From: an uncultured Bacteroidales bacterium
GTDB taxonomy: Bacteria; Bacteroidota; Bacteroidia; Bacteroidales; ML635J-15
Length of the DNA: 64,000 bases
Direction: 5' to 3'
Assembly: GCA_905234755.1 (NCBI GenBank)
Contig: CAJOIT010000008.1
Location: 1-64,000, forward strand
The translations under genes were made by a program, and so were the position numbers. The notes beneath the pieces were generated by a model. That model searched no databases. It saw only the letters and a list, made by a program, of their open reading frames with translations, and had not been told where the DNA came from. Shown here piece after piece: positions 26,389 to 34,929 of this stretch (the first letter of the stretch is position 1; each line of letters begins with the position of its first letter).

Positions 26389-27654
26389 ATGCTTACGACC
26401 AAACCATTGGCGGAACGAATGCGTCCGCATAGTTTTGATGACTATGCAGGACAGGAGCATCTTGTCGGAAAGAATGCGCCGTTGCGCAAGTCTATTGAGG
26501 CAGGACGGATTCCATCAATGATTTTGTGGGGACCTCCAGGAGTTGGTAAGACAACTCTCGTTACCGTAATTTCTCAGATAACCGAGCGTAACTTCATAAC
26601 ATTGAGCGCTGTAAGCAGTGGTGTGAAGGAGGTGCGTGAGGTTATAGAGCAAGCAAAAAAGGTAAATCTATTCTCAAAAGGGAATCCGATTCTTTTCATT
26701 GATGAAATTCATAGGTTCAACAAGTCGCAGCAGGATTCTTTGCTTGGTGCTGTGGAGGATGGAACGATAACGCTAATTGGAGCAACAACCGAAAACCCTT
26801 CTTTCGAGGTCATTTCGCCGTTGCTTTCGCGTTGCCAGGTATATGTACTGAAGCATTTGGATGAACATGATTTGGACAAACTGATAGACAAGGCAATAAC
26901 AACAGATGTGGAACTTTCAAAGTTGAACATTAAGGTTGAGGAACGCGATGCCTTGTATCGTTTTTCGGGAGGAGACGGTCGAAAACTGTACAATATTCTG
27001 GATTTGGTTTGTAGCAATGGCGAGCAAGATATTGTAATTACAAACGAATTGGTCGTCAGTCGTTTGCAGGAGAATATGGCAATCTACGACAAGTCAGGCG
27101 AACAACACTACGATATTATTTCCGCATTTATCAAGTCGATTCGCGGTTCCGACCCAGATGCGGCTATCTATTGGCTTGCTCGTATGCTCGAAGGAGGAGA
27201 GGACATCAAGTTCATCGCTCGTCGACTAATAATTTCGGCATCGGAGGATATTGGTCTGGCAAATCCAAATGCCATGCTTATCGCTAATGCTTGTTTCGAG
27301 GCGATTGACAAGATTGGTATGCCCGAAGCACGGATTCCACTTGCAGAAGCGACTGTATATCTGGCAACTAGCCCCAAGAGCAATTCGGCATACTTGGCTG
27401 TTGATGCAGCATTGGCTAAGGTCAAGGAAACTGGCGACTTGCCAGTGCCTTTGCATCTGCGTAATGCTCCAACAGCATTGATGAAAAAATTGAATTACGG
27501 TGCCGATTACAAGTATGCACATGATTTTGAAAATCATTATGTTGACCAACAATATCTTCCCGACAAATTGGTAGATACGAAATTTTATGAGCCGGCGCCA
27601 AATGCTAAAGAAGAGCAGATTCGCAAGTGGATGGACTTTCTAAAAAAGAAGTAA
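26389..27654 (+). CDS. rarA: replication-associated recombination protein RarA (MgsA)
   Basis: A 421-residue AAA+ ATPase related to clamp loaders. N-terminal PLAERMRPHSFDDYAGQEHL is the family signature, Walker A lies at 48-56 (GPPGVGKTT), Walker B at 102-106 with Asp105-Glu106 (LFIDEIHRFNKSQQD), and sensor 1 at ATTENPSFEV. The C-terminal tetramerisation domain has GSDPDAAIYWLARM and the RNAPTALMKK segment. RarA acts at stalled replication forks. It is the third gene of the murF run, with one base between it and the previous gene. Confidence 0.95.
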   Translation: MLTTKPLAERMRPHSFDDYAGQEHLVGKNAPLRKSIEAGRIPSMILWGPPGVGKTTLVTVISQITERNFITLSAVSSGVKEVREVIEQAKKVNLFSKGNPILFIDEIHRFNKSQQDSLLGAVEDGTITLIGATTENPSFEVISPLLSRCQVYVLKHLDEHDLDKLIDKAITTDVELSKLNIKVEERDALYRFSGGDGRKLYNILDLVCSNGEQDIVITNELVVSRLQENMAIYDKSGEQHYDIISAFIKSIRGSDPDAAIYWLARMLEGGEDIKFIARRLIISASEDIGLANPNAMLIANACFEAIDKIGMPEARIPLAEATVYLATSPKSNSAYLAVDAALAKVKETGDLPVPLHLRNAPTALMKKLNYGADYKYAHDFENHYVDQQYLPDKLVDTKFYEPAPNAKEEQIRKWMDFLKKK

Positions 27655-27655
27655 G

Positions 27656-28126
27656 ATGTATTCGAAGGCAGAGGCATCGCAGATAAGAAGGCAGTTCTGG
27701 GTAAAGTTTGACGAGTTTTCGCGTCCCTACCTAGGAAAGGATGGCAAATGGATGACTTACAATACTGGCATCAAGGATTTGGTGCTGAAGTTCGACATAA
27801 ACCGTTCGTATGCTCGGGTTATGCTGGCTGTTGAGTGCAAGAACGAGGATTTGCGTTTCGAGGTATTTTGCAAATTGCATGAGTGTGAGCTTGTGCTTAA
27901 TAATTACCTTGGAGAGGGGTGGATTTGGGATGAATTACTTGTATTAGAGAATGGAAAGCAGGTCTGCGCTTTGTACAAGCAGATTGATAATGTTGACATT
28001 TATCGTAGAGAATGTTGGGAAACCGTGCATAAATTTTTTGCAGAGGAAATGACAAAACTCGAAAAGGCAATTGTTGAAATTCGTCCTTTCTTCGAGGATT
28101 ATGTAAAGAAACTGATAAAAGCTTAG
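27656..28126 (+). CDS. DUF4268 family protein
   Basis: A 156-residue cytoplasmic protein with the DUF4268 pattern common in Bacteroidota: QIRRQFWVKFDEF at the N-terminus, GIKDLVLKFDINRSYARVML in the middle and WDELLVLENGK followed by a long C-terminal helix. In some genomes the domain is fused to or found near restriction or nuclease genes, but here it follows rarA with a one-base gap. No catalytic residues can be read with confidence. Function unknown. It converges with the lipid-kinase gene, only two bases away. Confidence 0.82.
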   Translation: MYSKAEASQIRRQFWVKFDEFSRPYLGKDGKWMTYNTGIKDLVLKFDINRSYARVMLAVECKNEDLRFEVFCKLHECELVLNNYLGEGWIWDELLVLENGKQVCALYKQIDNVDIYRRECWETVHKFFAEEMTKLEKAIVEIRPFFEDYVKKLIKA

Positions 28127-28128
28127 TA

Positions 28129-29055
28129 TCAGTCAATTACATTCAAGCCTCCTTTTATCATTGAAATTTCGTATGGACTGTCGCCGATGATTTCACCATC
28201 GGTCTCGGCAAAGGTTGGGCAGTCGTATGTTACCTTGATGCTGTTCTCGATGCGAGCAAAAACGACATTTTGGCTCTTGATTTGCTTTATTGTGCTGTTG
28301 TAAAGTTTGCTTACATTCCTAATTACAAAGAACTTGCCTATGTCCCCGAATATGGAAATGTCGTATGCGCCATCGTTTATTATTGCATCGGGGGTCTGTT
28401 GCATTCCTCCACCAGAAAATTTACCGTTGGCAATGCTAATCGAAAGCACTTTTCCTTTGAAATTGAAGTCGTTGGATTCGATAGTTACATTATGTTTCTT
28501 GCATTTGAGCAGGCATTTGAGCAGGCTGAGCAGGTAGGTTATTTCCTTGCCGCGCTGTTCGTGCGAAAGCGAATTTGTCATTTTGACAATTTCGGCATCG
28601 AAGCCAAAACCAATGCTGTTGATGAAATATTTTGTTTGCCTTTCGCCATTTTCAGTGAATGTTACTACGCCTACATCCTGCTTGGTTATATTGTGCTTGA
28701 GTATGCGTTCAATTGATGCCTTGTAGTCGCCTTCCCAACCGTAGTAGCGGTTCCAGTCGTTTGCCGTGCCCATCGAAATAGAGCCGAGGCAGATTTCGGA
28801 GTAGGGGACAGTTGTCTGCGAAAAGATTCCGTTCACAACTTCGTTTGTAGTGCCGTCTCCACCAAGAACTATGAGGTTTCTGTATCCATTAGCAAGGATA
28901 CTTGGAATGTTTACAATGGCATCGCCAGCCGATTTAGTAAGGTAATGGCTGTATTTTATGCCTTTTTCGTCAAGATAGCTGAAAATTTCTTTCCAGATTC
29001 TGCCTTTGTCGTTGCCGGAGTTGGGATTTACTATGAAAAACAAGTCGTTGTTCAT
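28129..29055 (-). CDS. diacylglycerol kinase-like lipid kinase (YegS/BmrU family)
   Basis: A 308-residue cytoplasmic or membrane-peripheral kinase. The nucleotide-binding GGDGTTNEVVNG motif is at about 65-76, preceded by the FFIVNPNSGNDKG start typical of the family, and followed by LGSISMGTANDW. The C-terminal beta-sandwich has SNDFNFKGKVLSISIANG and GEIIGDSPYEI. It probably phosphorylates diacylglycerol or a related lipid. Its ATG abuts the sufS stop codon directly (TAAATG), so the two are translationally linked. Confidence 0.92.
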   Translation of the reverse strand: MNNDLFFIVNPNSGNDKGRIWKEIFSYLDEKGIKYSHYLTKSAGDAIVNIPSILANGYRNLIVLGGDGTTNEVVNGIFSQTTVPYSEICLGSISMGTANDWNRYYGWEGDYKASIERILKHNITKQDVGVVTFTENGERQTKYFINSIGFGFDAEIVKMTNSLSHEQRGKEITYLLSLLKCLLKCKKHNVTIESNDFNFKGKVLSISIANGKFSGGGMQQTPDAIINDGAYDISIFGDIGKFFVIRNVSKLYNSTIKQIKSQNVVFARIENSIKVTYDCPTFAETDGEIIGDSPYEISMIKGGLNVID

Positions 29056-30273
29056 TTAAAACATTGATTTTATGCGTTTTAGTCCATTTATGAAGATGTC
29101 TACTTCTTCCATTGTATTGTAGAAGGCGAACGATGCACGAGCTGTACCAGTAATTCCAAAATGTTGCATTACAGGTTCTGCACAATGTGTGCCTGTGCGT
29201 ATTGCAATGCCAAGCTGGTCGAGGAGAATGCCTGCATCTGAGAAGTGTATTCCGTCCATTATGAACGAGATAAGACTGGCCTTGTGTGGTGCTGTGCCAA
29301 TGATTCTAACCCAGTCGAGTTGCGAGATTTGCTCTGTAGCATAGTCAAGGAGTTGTTTTTCGTATGCTTCAATTTCTGGAATTCCAATGTTTTGGATGTA
29401 CAAAATAGCCTTTTCTAGAGCAATGGCATCTATGTAGTTTGGCGTTCCTGCCTCGAACTTGAATGGTAGCACATTGTATGTAGTCTTGGCAAAACTTACG
29501 CTTTCAATCATTTCGCCGCCGCCCTGATATGGAACCATCTGTTCGAGCAGAGATTTCTTGCCATACAATACGCCAACGCCAGTAGGACCGTAGGTTTTGT
29601 GTCCAGAAAATACATAGAAATCGCAGTCGAGAGCTTGTACATCTACATTTGTATGCTGTACGCCCTGTGCTCCATCAATCAGGACTGGAACTCCGTGTTT
29701 GTGGGCTGTTTCAATGATTTCCTTGATAGGATTTACCGTGCCAAGAACATTTGAAATCTGCGTAACTGCAACGATTTTTGTGCGGTCGGTAATTAGCGAT
29801 TCCAATTTTTCGACATTTAGTACTCCGTTGTCATCGAATGGCAAAACCTTTATTTTTGACTTTTTACGGTCGCAGAGAAGTTGCCACGGCACAATGTCGG
29901 AGTGGTGCTCCATTTCAGAGACTATTATTTCATCGCCTTCGCCGATGAAAGTCTCGCCGAACGAGTAGGCGACAAGGTTGATTGATTCGGTAGTTCCGCG
30001 TGTGAAGATTATTTCTTCGGTGGAATTTGCGTTGATGAATTTGCGGACCGTTTCACGGGCGCGCTCGTTGGCCTCTGTGGCGAAGTTGCTGAGATAGTGC
30101 ACTCCGCGATGAATGTTAGAATTGAAGCGCGAATAGTATTCGGCTATTGTGTCGATTACTATTCGAGGCTTTTGTGATGTTGCTGCATTGTCGAAATAGA
30201 CAAGCGGCTTGTTATGAACCTTTTCTGAAAGTATCGGGAAGTCCTTCCTGATTTCTTTTACATCAAAATTCAC
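29056..30273 (-). CDS. sufS: cysteine desulfurase SufS
   Basis: A 405-residue PLP enzyme of the group II cysteine desulfurases that supplies persulfide sulfur for iron-sulfur clusters. PLP-binding Lys226 lies in FSGHKTYGPTG, and the active-site Cys364 in RTGTHCAEP, the short loop that marks the SufS rather than the IscS class. N-terminal YFDNAATSQKP is canonical. No sufB/C/D genes are beside it; instead it lies 15 bp after an Omp28-like secreted protein gene and directly before the lipid-kinase gene, all on the minus strand. Confidence 0.95.
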   Translation of the reverse strand: MNFDVKEIRKDFPILSEKVHNKPLVYFDNAATSQKPRIVIDTIAEYYSRFNSNIHRGVHYLSNFATEANERARETVRKFINANSTEEIIFTRGTTESINLVAYSFGETFIGEGDEIIVSEMEHHSDIVPWQLLCDRKKSKIKVLPFDDNGVLNVEKLESLITDRTKIVAVTQISNVLGTVNPIKEIIETAHKHGVPVLIDGAQGVQHTNVDVQALDCDFYVFSGHKTYGPTGVGVLYGKKSLLEQMVPYQGGGEMIESVSFAKTTYNVLPFKFEAGTPNYIDAIALEKAILYIQNIGIPEIEAYEKQLLDYATEQISQLDWVRIIGTAPHKASLISFIMDGIHFSDAGILLDQLGIAIRTGTHCAEPVMQHFGITGTARASFAFYNTMEEVDIFINGLKRIKSMF

Positions 30274-30288
30274 TTTTTTGAAATTTAA

Positions 30289-32160
30289 TTATTCTACTAT
30301 AAGTTTGCTGACGCTTACATTGTTGCCGTTGTATGACTTCAAAGTGTAAACGCCTTTTGCTTTGTTGGTTAAGTCTATTGTTGCGTTGCTAGCATTAATG
30401 TTCTGCTGCATTACGAGTTTTCCTGTAATGTCGTAAACTTCAATGCTTTCAATGTTTTCTCCACTGATGCTGAACATTCCGTTCGATGGGTTGGGGTAGA
30501 TGCTGTTGACAACATTTTCTTCTGCAATATTTGTAACATAGTAGTCGCTGACCTTGAATCTCTTCGACTGCATTACGCGGCCTTGAGTGTGGTTCTCAAC
30601 CCAAACTACAACCTTGCACTTTGAAATGTCGTAGTCGCTTATGGTGATTTCAAAACTTGATGAGAACTGGTTGTTTTCGTCAAATGTTGCGGTTTTGCTT
30701 CCGAGTAAGCGAACTAGGTTGTTGATTTTTCCAGCAACGCCCCAGTTGTAATTAATGTCTTCTGTAAGAGCATAAAATACTCCAATTTGATCATTGCCAA
30801 AGTATTCCGAAAGTTTTTCTGCTGTAAATTCGAGGATGAAAGTATTGCTGTTTAATACAGTTTGGTGTAATTCTGCTGTAAGGTTGTATATTGAGTTGAT
30901 GTCCTTTACATAGTTGTAGTAAGTTGCGTATGTATTCTGCATATCTGTAACATTTGTAGATGCACTAGCCAATCCAATGTATCCGTCAAAAACAGTTGAT
31001 GGTGTGCCATCGAATCCGTAGTTTTGACCAAACATATTGTCCTTTCCTGCCCAGTAGTTGAAGCGGTTTGCAGATTGGGCATATCCGTAGGTTTCTGATA
31101 TGTGATGTTCAAGGACTATGATATTGTAATTTCCAGTTGCTTCCATATTGTCGAAAGCCTTGGCTGCGTATGGACAGTATCCGCAATTAACGCGCGAGAA
31201 ATTTTCGATAAGAACATTTTCCCTTTCAACGCCACCATCAATAACAGCCTGAGCTGTGTTTGATGCTGCTGAGTAACCGATTGTTGTTCCACAATATGCG
31301 CGCACCTGATAGTTGTATGTCATTGGATAGAGATGTTCATCGGTATATGTGGTTTCGTTGGTGTGGGCAATTTCTTCGCCTTCGCGAGAAATTGAGTAGT
31401 AAACAAGGTTATCGTTGTCAACTGCTGTCCAGCTTAGAGCAACATTATTTTCGTTCTGTATTGTGGCAGTGAGGTTTGTCGGTGCTGCTGGTGCTGGAAC
31501 CGATTCAATTATAAGGTCATCAATGTAGTAGAGACCGGGTTGGTTGTTGACAGTGTGTGAATAGAAGTCGATAGCATCAAGCTTGCAGGTTGTGCCATCG
31601 CCATTGGTACCTTTGCTCCATTGGTATGACAAAACTACTTCGTCGTTCAGATAGAAGTCAATCCAGTCGTTGTCAAGGTCAACAAAATGCTGGATTTTTG
31701 TCCATGAATCGGGAGTGTATGGATGAGTGTACTGGTTTCCGTTTGCATCGATTTTTATTGTTCCATTTTCGAAAAACAACTGGATGCCCCATTTTGAATT
31801 GGAACCGTTGAAATCCTGCAGGATGTTATAATAGCCCAATTTTCCACTAGGTACATACATATAGAATTCTACTCTATAGCGGCCAGTGGTGAGGTCGTTC
31901 ATGTTGAGGATAACATCGGTTTCGGTATTGCCGCTAATGTATGCCTTCATTGACTTTGTACCGCCATGAGCCTGTTCTTCGCTAACAAGTCCACCTAAAA
32001 CGCCAGTTCCCCACATTTCCCATTGAGGAGCGGCTACTGTTGACATATATGAGCCTGCATCGTAAGACTCAAAATCTTCGTTTACAACCTGCTGTGCGGT
32101 TGCCGTAAGTGCTATCATCATGAAAACTATTCCGATAAGTGTTGAATAGAAAATTCTCAT
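30289..32160 (-). CDS. Omp28-related T9SS-exported protein with fibronectin-like domain
   Basis: A 623-residue secreted protein. After a signal peptide (ending ATAQQ) there is a jelly-roll (laminin-G/concanavalin-like) domain of about 200 residues, a fibronectin type III-like segment (PAAPTNLTATIQNE to AYCGTTIGYSAASN), then an Omp28-like domain beginning with a thioredoxin-type CGYCPYAAKAF motif and ending near 550, and a T9SS sorting domain (IYPNPSNGMFSI, KGVYTLKSY). I use the ATG at 32160, which starts the signal peptide, and not an upstream Met. The minus-strand TATCTTTG at 32189-32196 is its likely -7 box. The CxxC suggests an oxidoreductase-like fold, function unknown. Confidence 0.88.
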   Translation of the reverse strand: MRIFYSTLIGIVFMMIALTATAQQVVNEDFESYDAGSYMSTVAAPQWEMWGTGVLGGLVSEEQAHGGTKSMKAYISGNTETDVILNMNDLTTGRYRVEFYMYVPSGKLGYYNILQDFNGSNSKWGIQLFFENGTIKIDANGNQYTHPYTPDSWTKIQHFVDLDNDWIDFYLNDEVVLSYQWSKGTNGDGTTCKLDAIDFYSHTVNNQPGLYYIDDLIIESVPAPAAPTNLTATIQNENNVALSWTAVDNDNLVYYSISREGEEIAHTNETTYTDEHLYPMTYNYQVRAYCGTTIGYSAASNTAQAVIDGGVERENVLIENFSRVNCGYCPYAAKAFDNMEATGNYNIIVLEHHISETYGYAQSANRFNYWAGKDNMFGQNYGFDGTPSTVFDGYIGLASASTNVTDMQNTYATYYNYVKDINSIYNLTAELHQTVLNSNTFILEFTAEKLSEYFGNDQIGVFYALTEDINYNWGVAGKINNLVRLLGSKTATFDENNQFSSSFEITISDYDISKCKVVVWVENHTQGRVMQSKRFKVSDYYVTNIAEENVVNSIYPNPSNGMFSISGENIESIEVYDITGKLVMQQNINASNATIDLTNKAKGVYTLKSYNGNNVSVSKLIVE

Positions 32161-32188
32161 AAAATAAAAAATAATGATTAATAATTGA

Positions 32189-32196
32189 CAAAGATA
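32189..32196 (-). promoter_or_regulatory. -7 box of the Omp28-like/sufS/lipid-kinase unit
   Basis: TATCTTTG on the minus strand matches TAnnTTTG exactly, 29 nt upstream of the ATG at 32160. Confidence 0.5.
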
Positions 32197-32292
32197 CAAT
32201 CTTTTTTGAAGATGAGGAAAAGAAAAATGGTATTAACATTTTGCGTTTAAAAACTATTAAGCGATGTATTGATTTCACCGTTCCTAATTCCT

Positions 32293-32300
32293 TACTTTTG
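32293..32300 (+). promoter_or_regulatory. -7 box of the SpmA/SpmB-like gene
   Basis: TACTTTTG matches TAnnTTTG. An ATTG at 32268-32271, 21 bp upstream, is a near match to the -33 TTTG element. The start codon follows 18 bp downstream. Confidence 0.55.
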
Positions 32301-32317
32301 CAAATAAATATACACAA

Positions 32318-33550
32318 ATGGTTCTGAATTACATTTGGATAGCGTTTTTCCTAATTGCCTTCATAGTGGCTGTCGTGAAGGCTGTGTTTTTCGGCGACAT
32401 GGAGGTGTTCCCCGCTATGGTCGGCAGTACATTTGACATGGCAAAACTAGGTTTTGAACTTTCTCTGGGACTTACTGGGGTGATGACTTTGTGGCTTGGA
32501 ATAATGAAAGTAGGAGAGAAAGGCGGTGCCGTAAACTTGTTGTCGAAAGGAATTTCTCCACTGTTCAACAAACTTTTTCCTGATATTCCAAAGAATCATC
32601 CAGTACATGGTTCAATGGTGATGAACATTGCAGCCAATATGCTCGGTCTCGACAATGCAGCAACGCCACTGGGCCTCAAGGCAATGAAGGAACTGCAGGA
32701 TTTGAATTCCGACAAGGACCGCGCATCCAACTCGATGATAATGTTTCTTGTGCTTAACACATCGGGACTTACCATAATTCCAATAAGTATAATGGTTTAT
32801 CGTGCGCAACTTGGTGCTGCCGATCCATCCGACATTTTCCTACCTATTTTGTTAAGTACCTTTGTAAGTACGCTGGTCGGAATAATTGCAGTGTCGTTGT
32901 GGCAGAAAATAAACCTTTTCCAAAAGGAAATCCTGCTTTATCTTGGCGGATTGACACTTTTGCTTTCGCTTGCAATATGGGGATTTACCTTGCTATCGGC
33001 GGAATCGCAGGGAACAGTGGCATCAATGGTGTCAAATGTGATACTTTTTTCGTTGATTGTTGGCTTTATAATCTTGGCGCTCAAGCATAAAGTTAATGTT
33101 TACGATGCTTTTATCGAGGGAGCAAAGGATGGTTTCCATACCGCCATAAAGATAATACCTTTCCTTATTGCCATACTTGTTGCAATTGGCGTGTTCCGTG
33201 CATCTGGTGCAATGGAAGCGCTGATGGCAGGATTTGCATGGTGTCTCGACAAGTGCGGTTTGCCAACAGATTTCGTTGATGCTCTGCCTGTTGCCTTTAT
33301 GAAACCTTTAAGTGGCAGCGGTGCTCGCGGACTTATGGTAGATGCTATGAATGTTCACGGCGCCGATTCGTTTGTCGGCCGATTGGCATGTACTTTCCAA
33401 GGTGCTACCGACACCACTTTCTATATTTTGGCTGTTTATTTCGGTTCGGTTGGAATACGCCAGACTCGCTATGCGGTTGTTGCAGGACTTATTGCCGATC
33501 TTGCCGGAATCATAGCTGCAATTTTTATTGCATATTTGTTTTTTGGATAA
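32318..33550 (+). CDS. nucleoside-recognition (Gate) domain protein, SpmA-SpmB fusion
   Basis: A 410-residue membrane protein that joins the two spore-maturation-protein-like halves found as separate genes (spmA, spmB) in Firmicutes. The first half has GLTGVMTLWLGIMKVGEKGG and NMLGLDNAATPLGLKAM, the second IKIIPFLIAILVAIGVFRASGA and LPVAFMKPLSGSGARGLMVD. Each half carries a Gate domain with membrane helices. In Bacteroidota the fusion is common and unrelated to sporulation; its transported substrate is unknown. The next gene starts 13 bp downstream. Confidence 0.9.
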   Translation: MVLNYIWIAFFLIAFIVAVVKAVFFGDMEVFPAMVGSTFDMAKLGFELSLGLTGVMTLWLGIMKVGEKGGAVNLLSKGISPLFNKLFPDIPKNHPVHGSMVMNIAANMLGLDNAATPLGLKAMKELQDLNSDKDRASNSMIMFLVLNTSGLTIIPISIMVYRAQLGAADPSDIFLPILLSTFVSTLVGIIAVSLWQKINLFQKEILLYLGGLTLLLSLAIWGFTLLSAESQGTVASMVSNVILFSLIVGFIILALKHKVNVYDAFIEGAKDGFHTAIKIIPFLIAILVAIGVFRASGAMEALMAGFAWCLDKCGLPTDFVDALPVAFMKPLSGSGARGLMVDAMNVHGADSFVGRLACTFQGATDTTFYILAVYFGSVGIRQTRYAVVAGLIADLAGIIAAIFIAYLFFG

Positions 33551-33563
33551 AATTTAGAATTAA

Positions 33564-34775
33564 ATGATACCTTTTTCACCACCACGCATTGACGATAAAA
33601 TTATCGCAGAAGTTGTTGACACTCTTAAATCGGGATGGATAACAACCGGTCCCAAGACAAAACTTTTCGAGAAACGCCTAACAGAATATACTGGCGGAAA
33701 ATCAACGCTTTGTGTCAATTCGGCTACGGCAGGACTGGAAATTGCGTTGCGCTGGTTCGGTGTTCGTGAGGGCGATGAAGTTATTGTTCCCGCATACACT
33801 TATTGCGCTACTGCCAATGTGGTTGTGCATTGTGGAGCGAAACCTGTGATGGTGGATGTAAATGCCGATGACTTTGACATTAATGTTGAAAAAATTCGTT
33901 CTGCAATTACCAGTCGCACAAAGGTCATTATGCCCGTTGATATTGCTGGTATGCCATGTGATTATGACGAGATTATGTCGCTGGTGAACGAAGATGGTAT
34001 AAGGCGCAAGTTTTCACCAAACAACGAAATCCAAAAGCAACTTGGCAGGATTATGGTTCTTGCCGACTCGTCGCACTCGATTGGTGCGTTGTACAAGGGC
34101 AAACATACTGGTTCGATGACAGATGTTACTGTATTTTCGTTCCACGCGGTCAAGAATTTGACAACAGCCGAAGGTGGCGCTGTGATATTTAATCTGCCAG
34201 AACCATTTGACAATGAAGAGATATATAAGTTCCTGTGTGTGCTTTCGTTGCATGGACAAAACAAGGATGCGCTTGCAAAGACAAAAGGTAATTGGAAGTA
34301 CGATGTGATTACAGCAGGCTTCAAGATGAATATGACGGACATCATGGCATCGATGGGACTTGTGGAACTTGCTCGTTACGATGAAGATACGCTTGTGAAG
34401 AGGAAGAAAATTTTTGATTTTTACACTTCGCAGTTCAAGGACGATTCAAGGTTTGTTTTGCCTGTATACGAAACTGTGGATAAGCGTACATCGTACCATG
34501 TATATACACTTCGGGTAAAAGATGCTAGCGAAGAACAGCGCAACGAGATAATCCGTAGGATTAATGGCAAGGAAGTGTCTGTGAATGTGCATTTCCAGCC
34601 GTTGCCCTTGCTTTCGTTCTATAGTGGATTGGGCTATAAGATGTCCGATTATCCGCAAGCATACGACAACTACAAGTGTGAAATAAGCCTTCCTGTATAT
34701 TACGACCTTACCGACGAGCAAATGCAAATAGTTGCTGATGCTGTTAAATCATCGGTTACGGAAGTGATGGGATAA
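33564..34775 (+). CDS. DegT/DnrJ/EryC1/StrS-family sugar aminotransferase
   Basis: A 403-residue PLP enzyme. Hallmarks are PAYTYCATANVVVHCGAKPV, the DSSHSIGALYKGK acidic site and PLP-binding Lys197 in SFHAVKNLTTAEGGA. These enzymes transaminate nucleotide-linked 4-keto sugars for lipopolysaccharide, capsule or glycoprotein sugars. A stretch of about 30 residues (IMSLVNEDGIRRKF to GRIMV) before the PLP site is longer than in the shortest members but known in the family. The substrate cannot be read. No other sugar-nucleotide genes are adjacent. A strong compound hairpin follows the stop codon. Confidence 0.92.
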   Translation: MIPFSPPRIDDKIIAEVVDTLKSGWITTGPKTKLFEKRLTEYTGGKSTLCVNSATAGLEIALRWFGVREGDEVIVPAYTYCATANVVVHCGAKPVMVDVNADDFDINVEKIRSAITSRTKVIMPVDIAGMPCDYDEIMSLVNEDGIRRKFSPNNEIQKQLGRIMVLADSSHSIGALYKGKHTGSMTDVTVFSFHAVKNLTTAEGGAVIFNLPEPFDNEEIYKFLCVLSLHGQNKDALAKTKGNWKYDVITAGFKMNMTDIMASMGLVELARYDEDTLVKRKKIFDFYTSQFKDDSRFVLPVYETVDKRTSYHVYTLRVKDASEEQRNEIIRRINGKEVSVNVHFQPLPLLSFYSGLGYKMSDYPQAYDNYKCEISLPVYYDLTDEQMQIVADAVKSSVTEVMG

Positions 34776-34783
34776 TGACATAG

Positions 34784-34834
34784 AAAAACGGAATCAGATC
34801 CTGAAACAAGTTCAGGATGACATTCCGTTTTTTT
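34784..34834 (+). terminator. compound hairpin, repeat-family copy 2
   Basis: Outer arms AAAAACGGAAT and ATTCCGTTTTT, perfect over 11 bp, enclose a palindromic core built on TCCTGAA/TTCAGGA. T-run at the end. It lies 8 bp past the aminotransferase stop, between convergent genes, and would end both transcripts. The core is the one shared with 59521-59580 in the opposite orientation. Confidence 0.85.
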
Positions 34835-34837
34835 ATC

Positions 34838-34922
34838 ATTGAATTATCAAATTATCGAATTATCAAACAACATCAACCCATTTCAAACAACAAGAAACCA
34901 GAAATTAGAAACCAGAAATAAC
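34838..34922. repeat. AAAC/TCAAA degenerate repeat tract, second copy
   Basis: Short degenerate words (GAATTATCAAATTATC-like, AACAACATCAACCC-like and AGAAACCAGAAATT-like) identical in vocabulary to the tract before porU and the one before the M43 gene. It fills the gap between hairpin and typA stop. Confidence 0.6.
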
Positions 34923-34929
34923 TTCTGTT

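Noticed and set aside
32318..33550. Evidence for sporulation
   Set aside because: SpmA/SpmB-like fusions are widespread in non-sporulating Bacteroidota; no other spore gene is seen.
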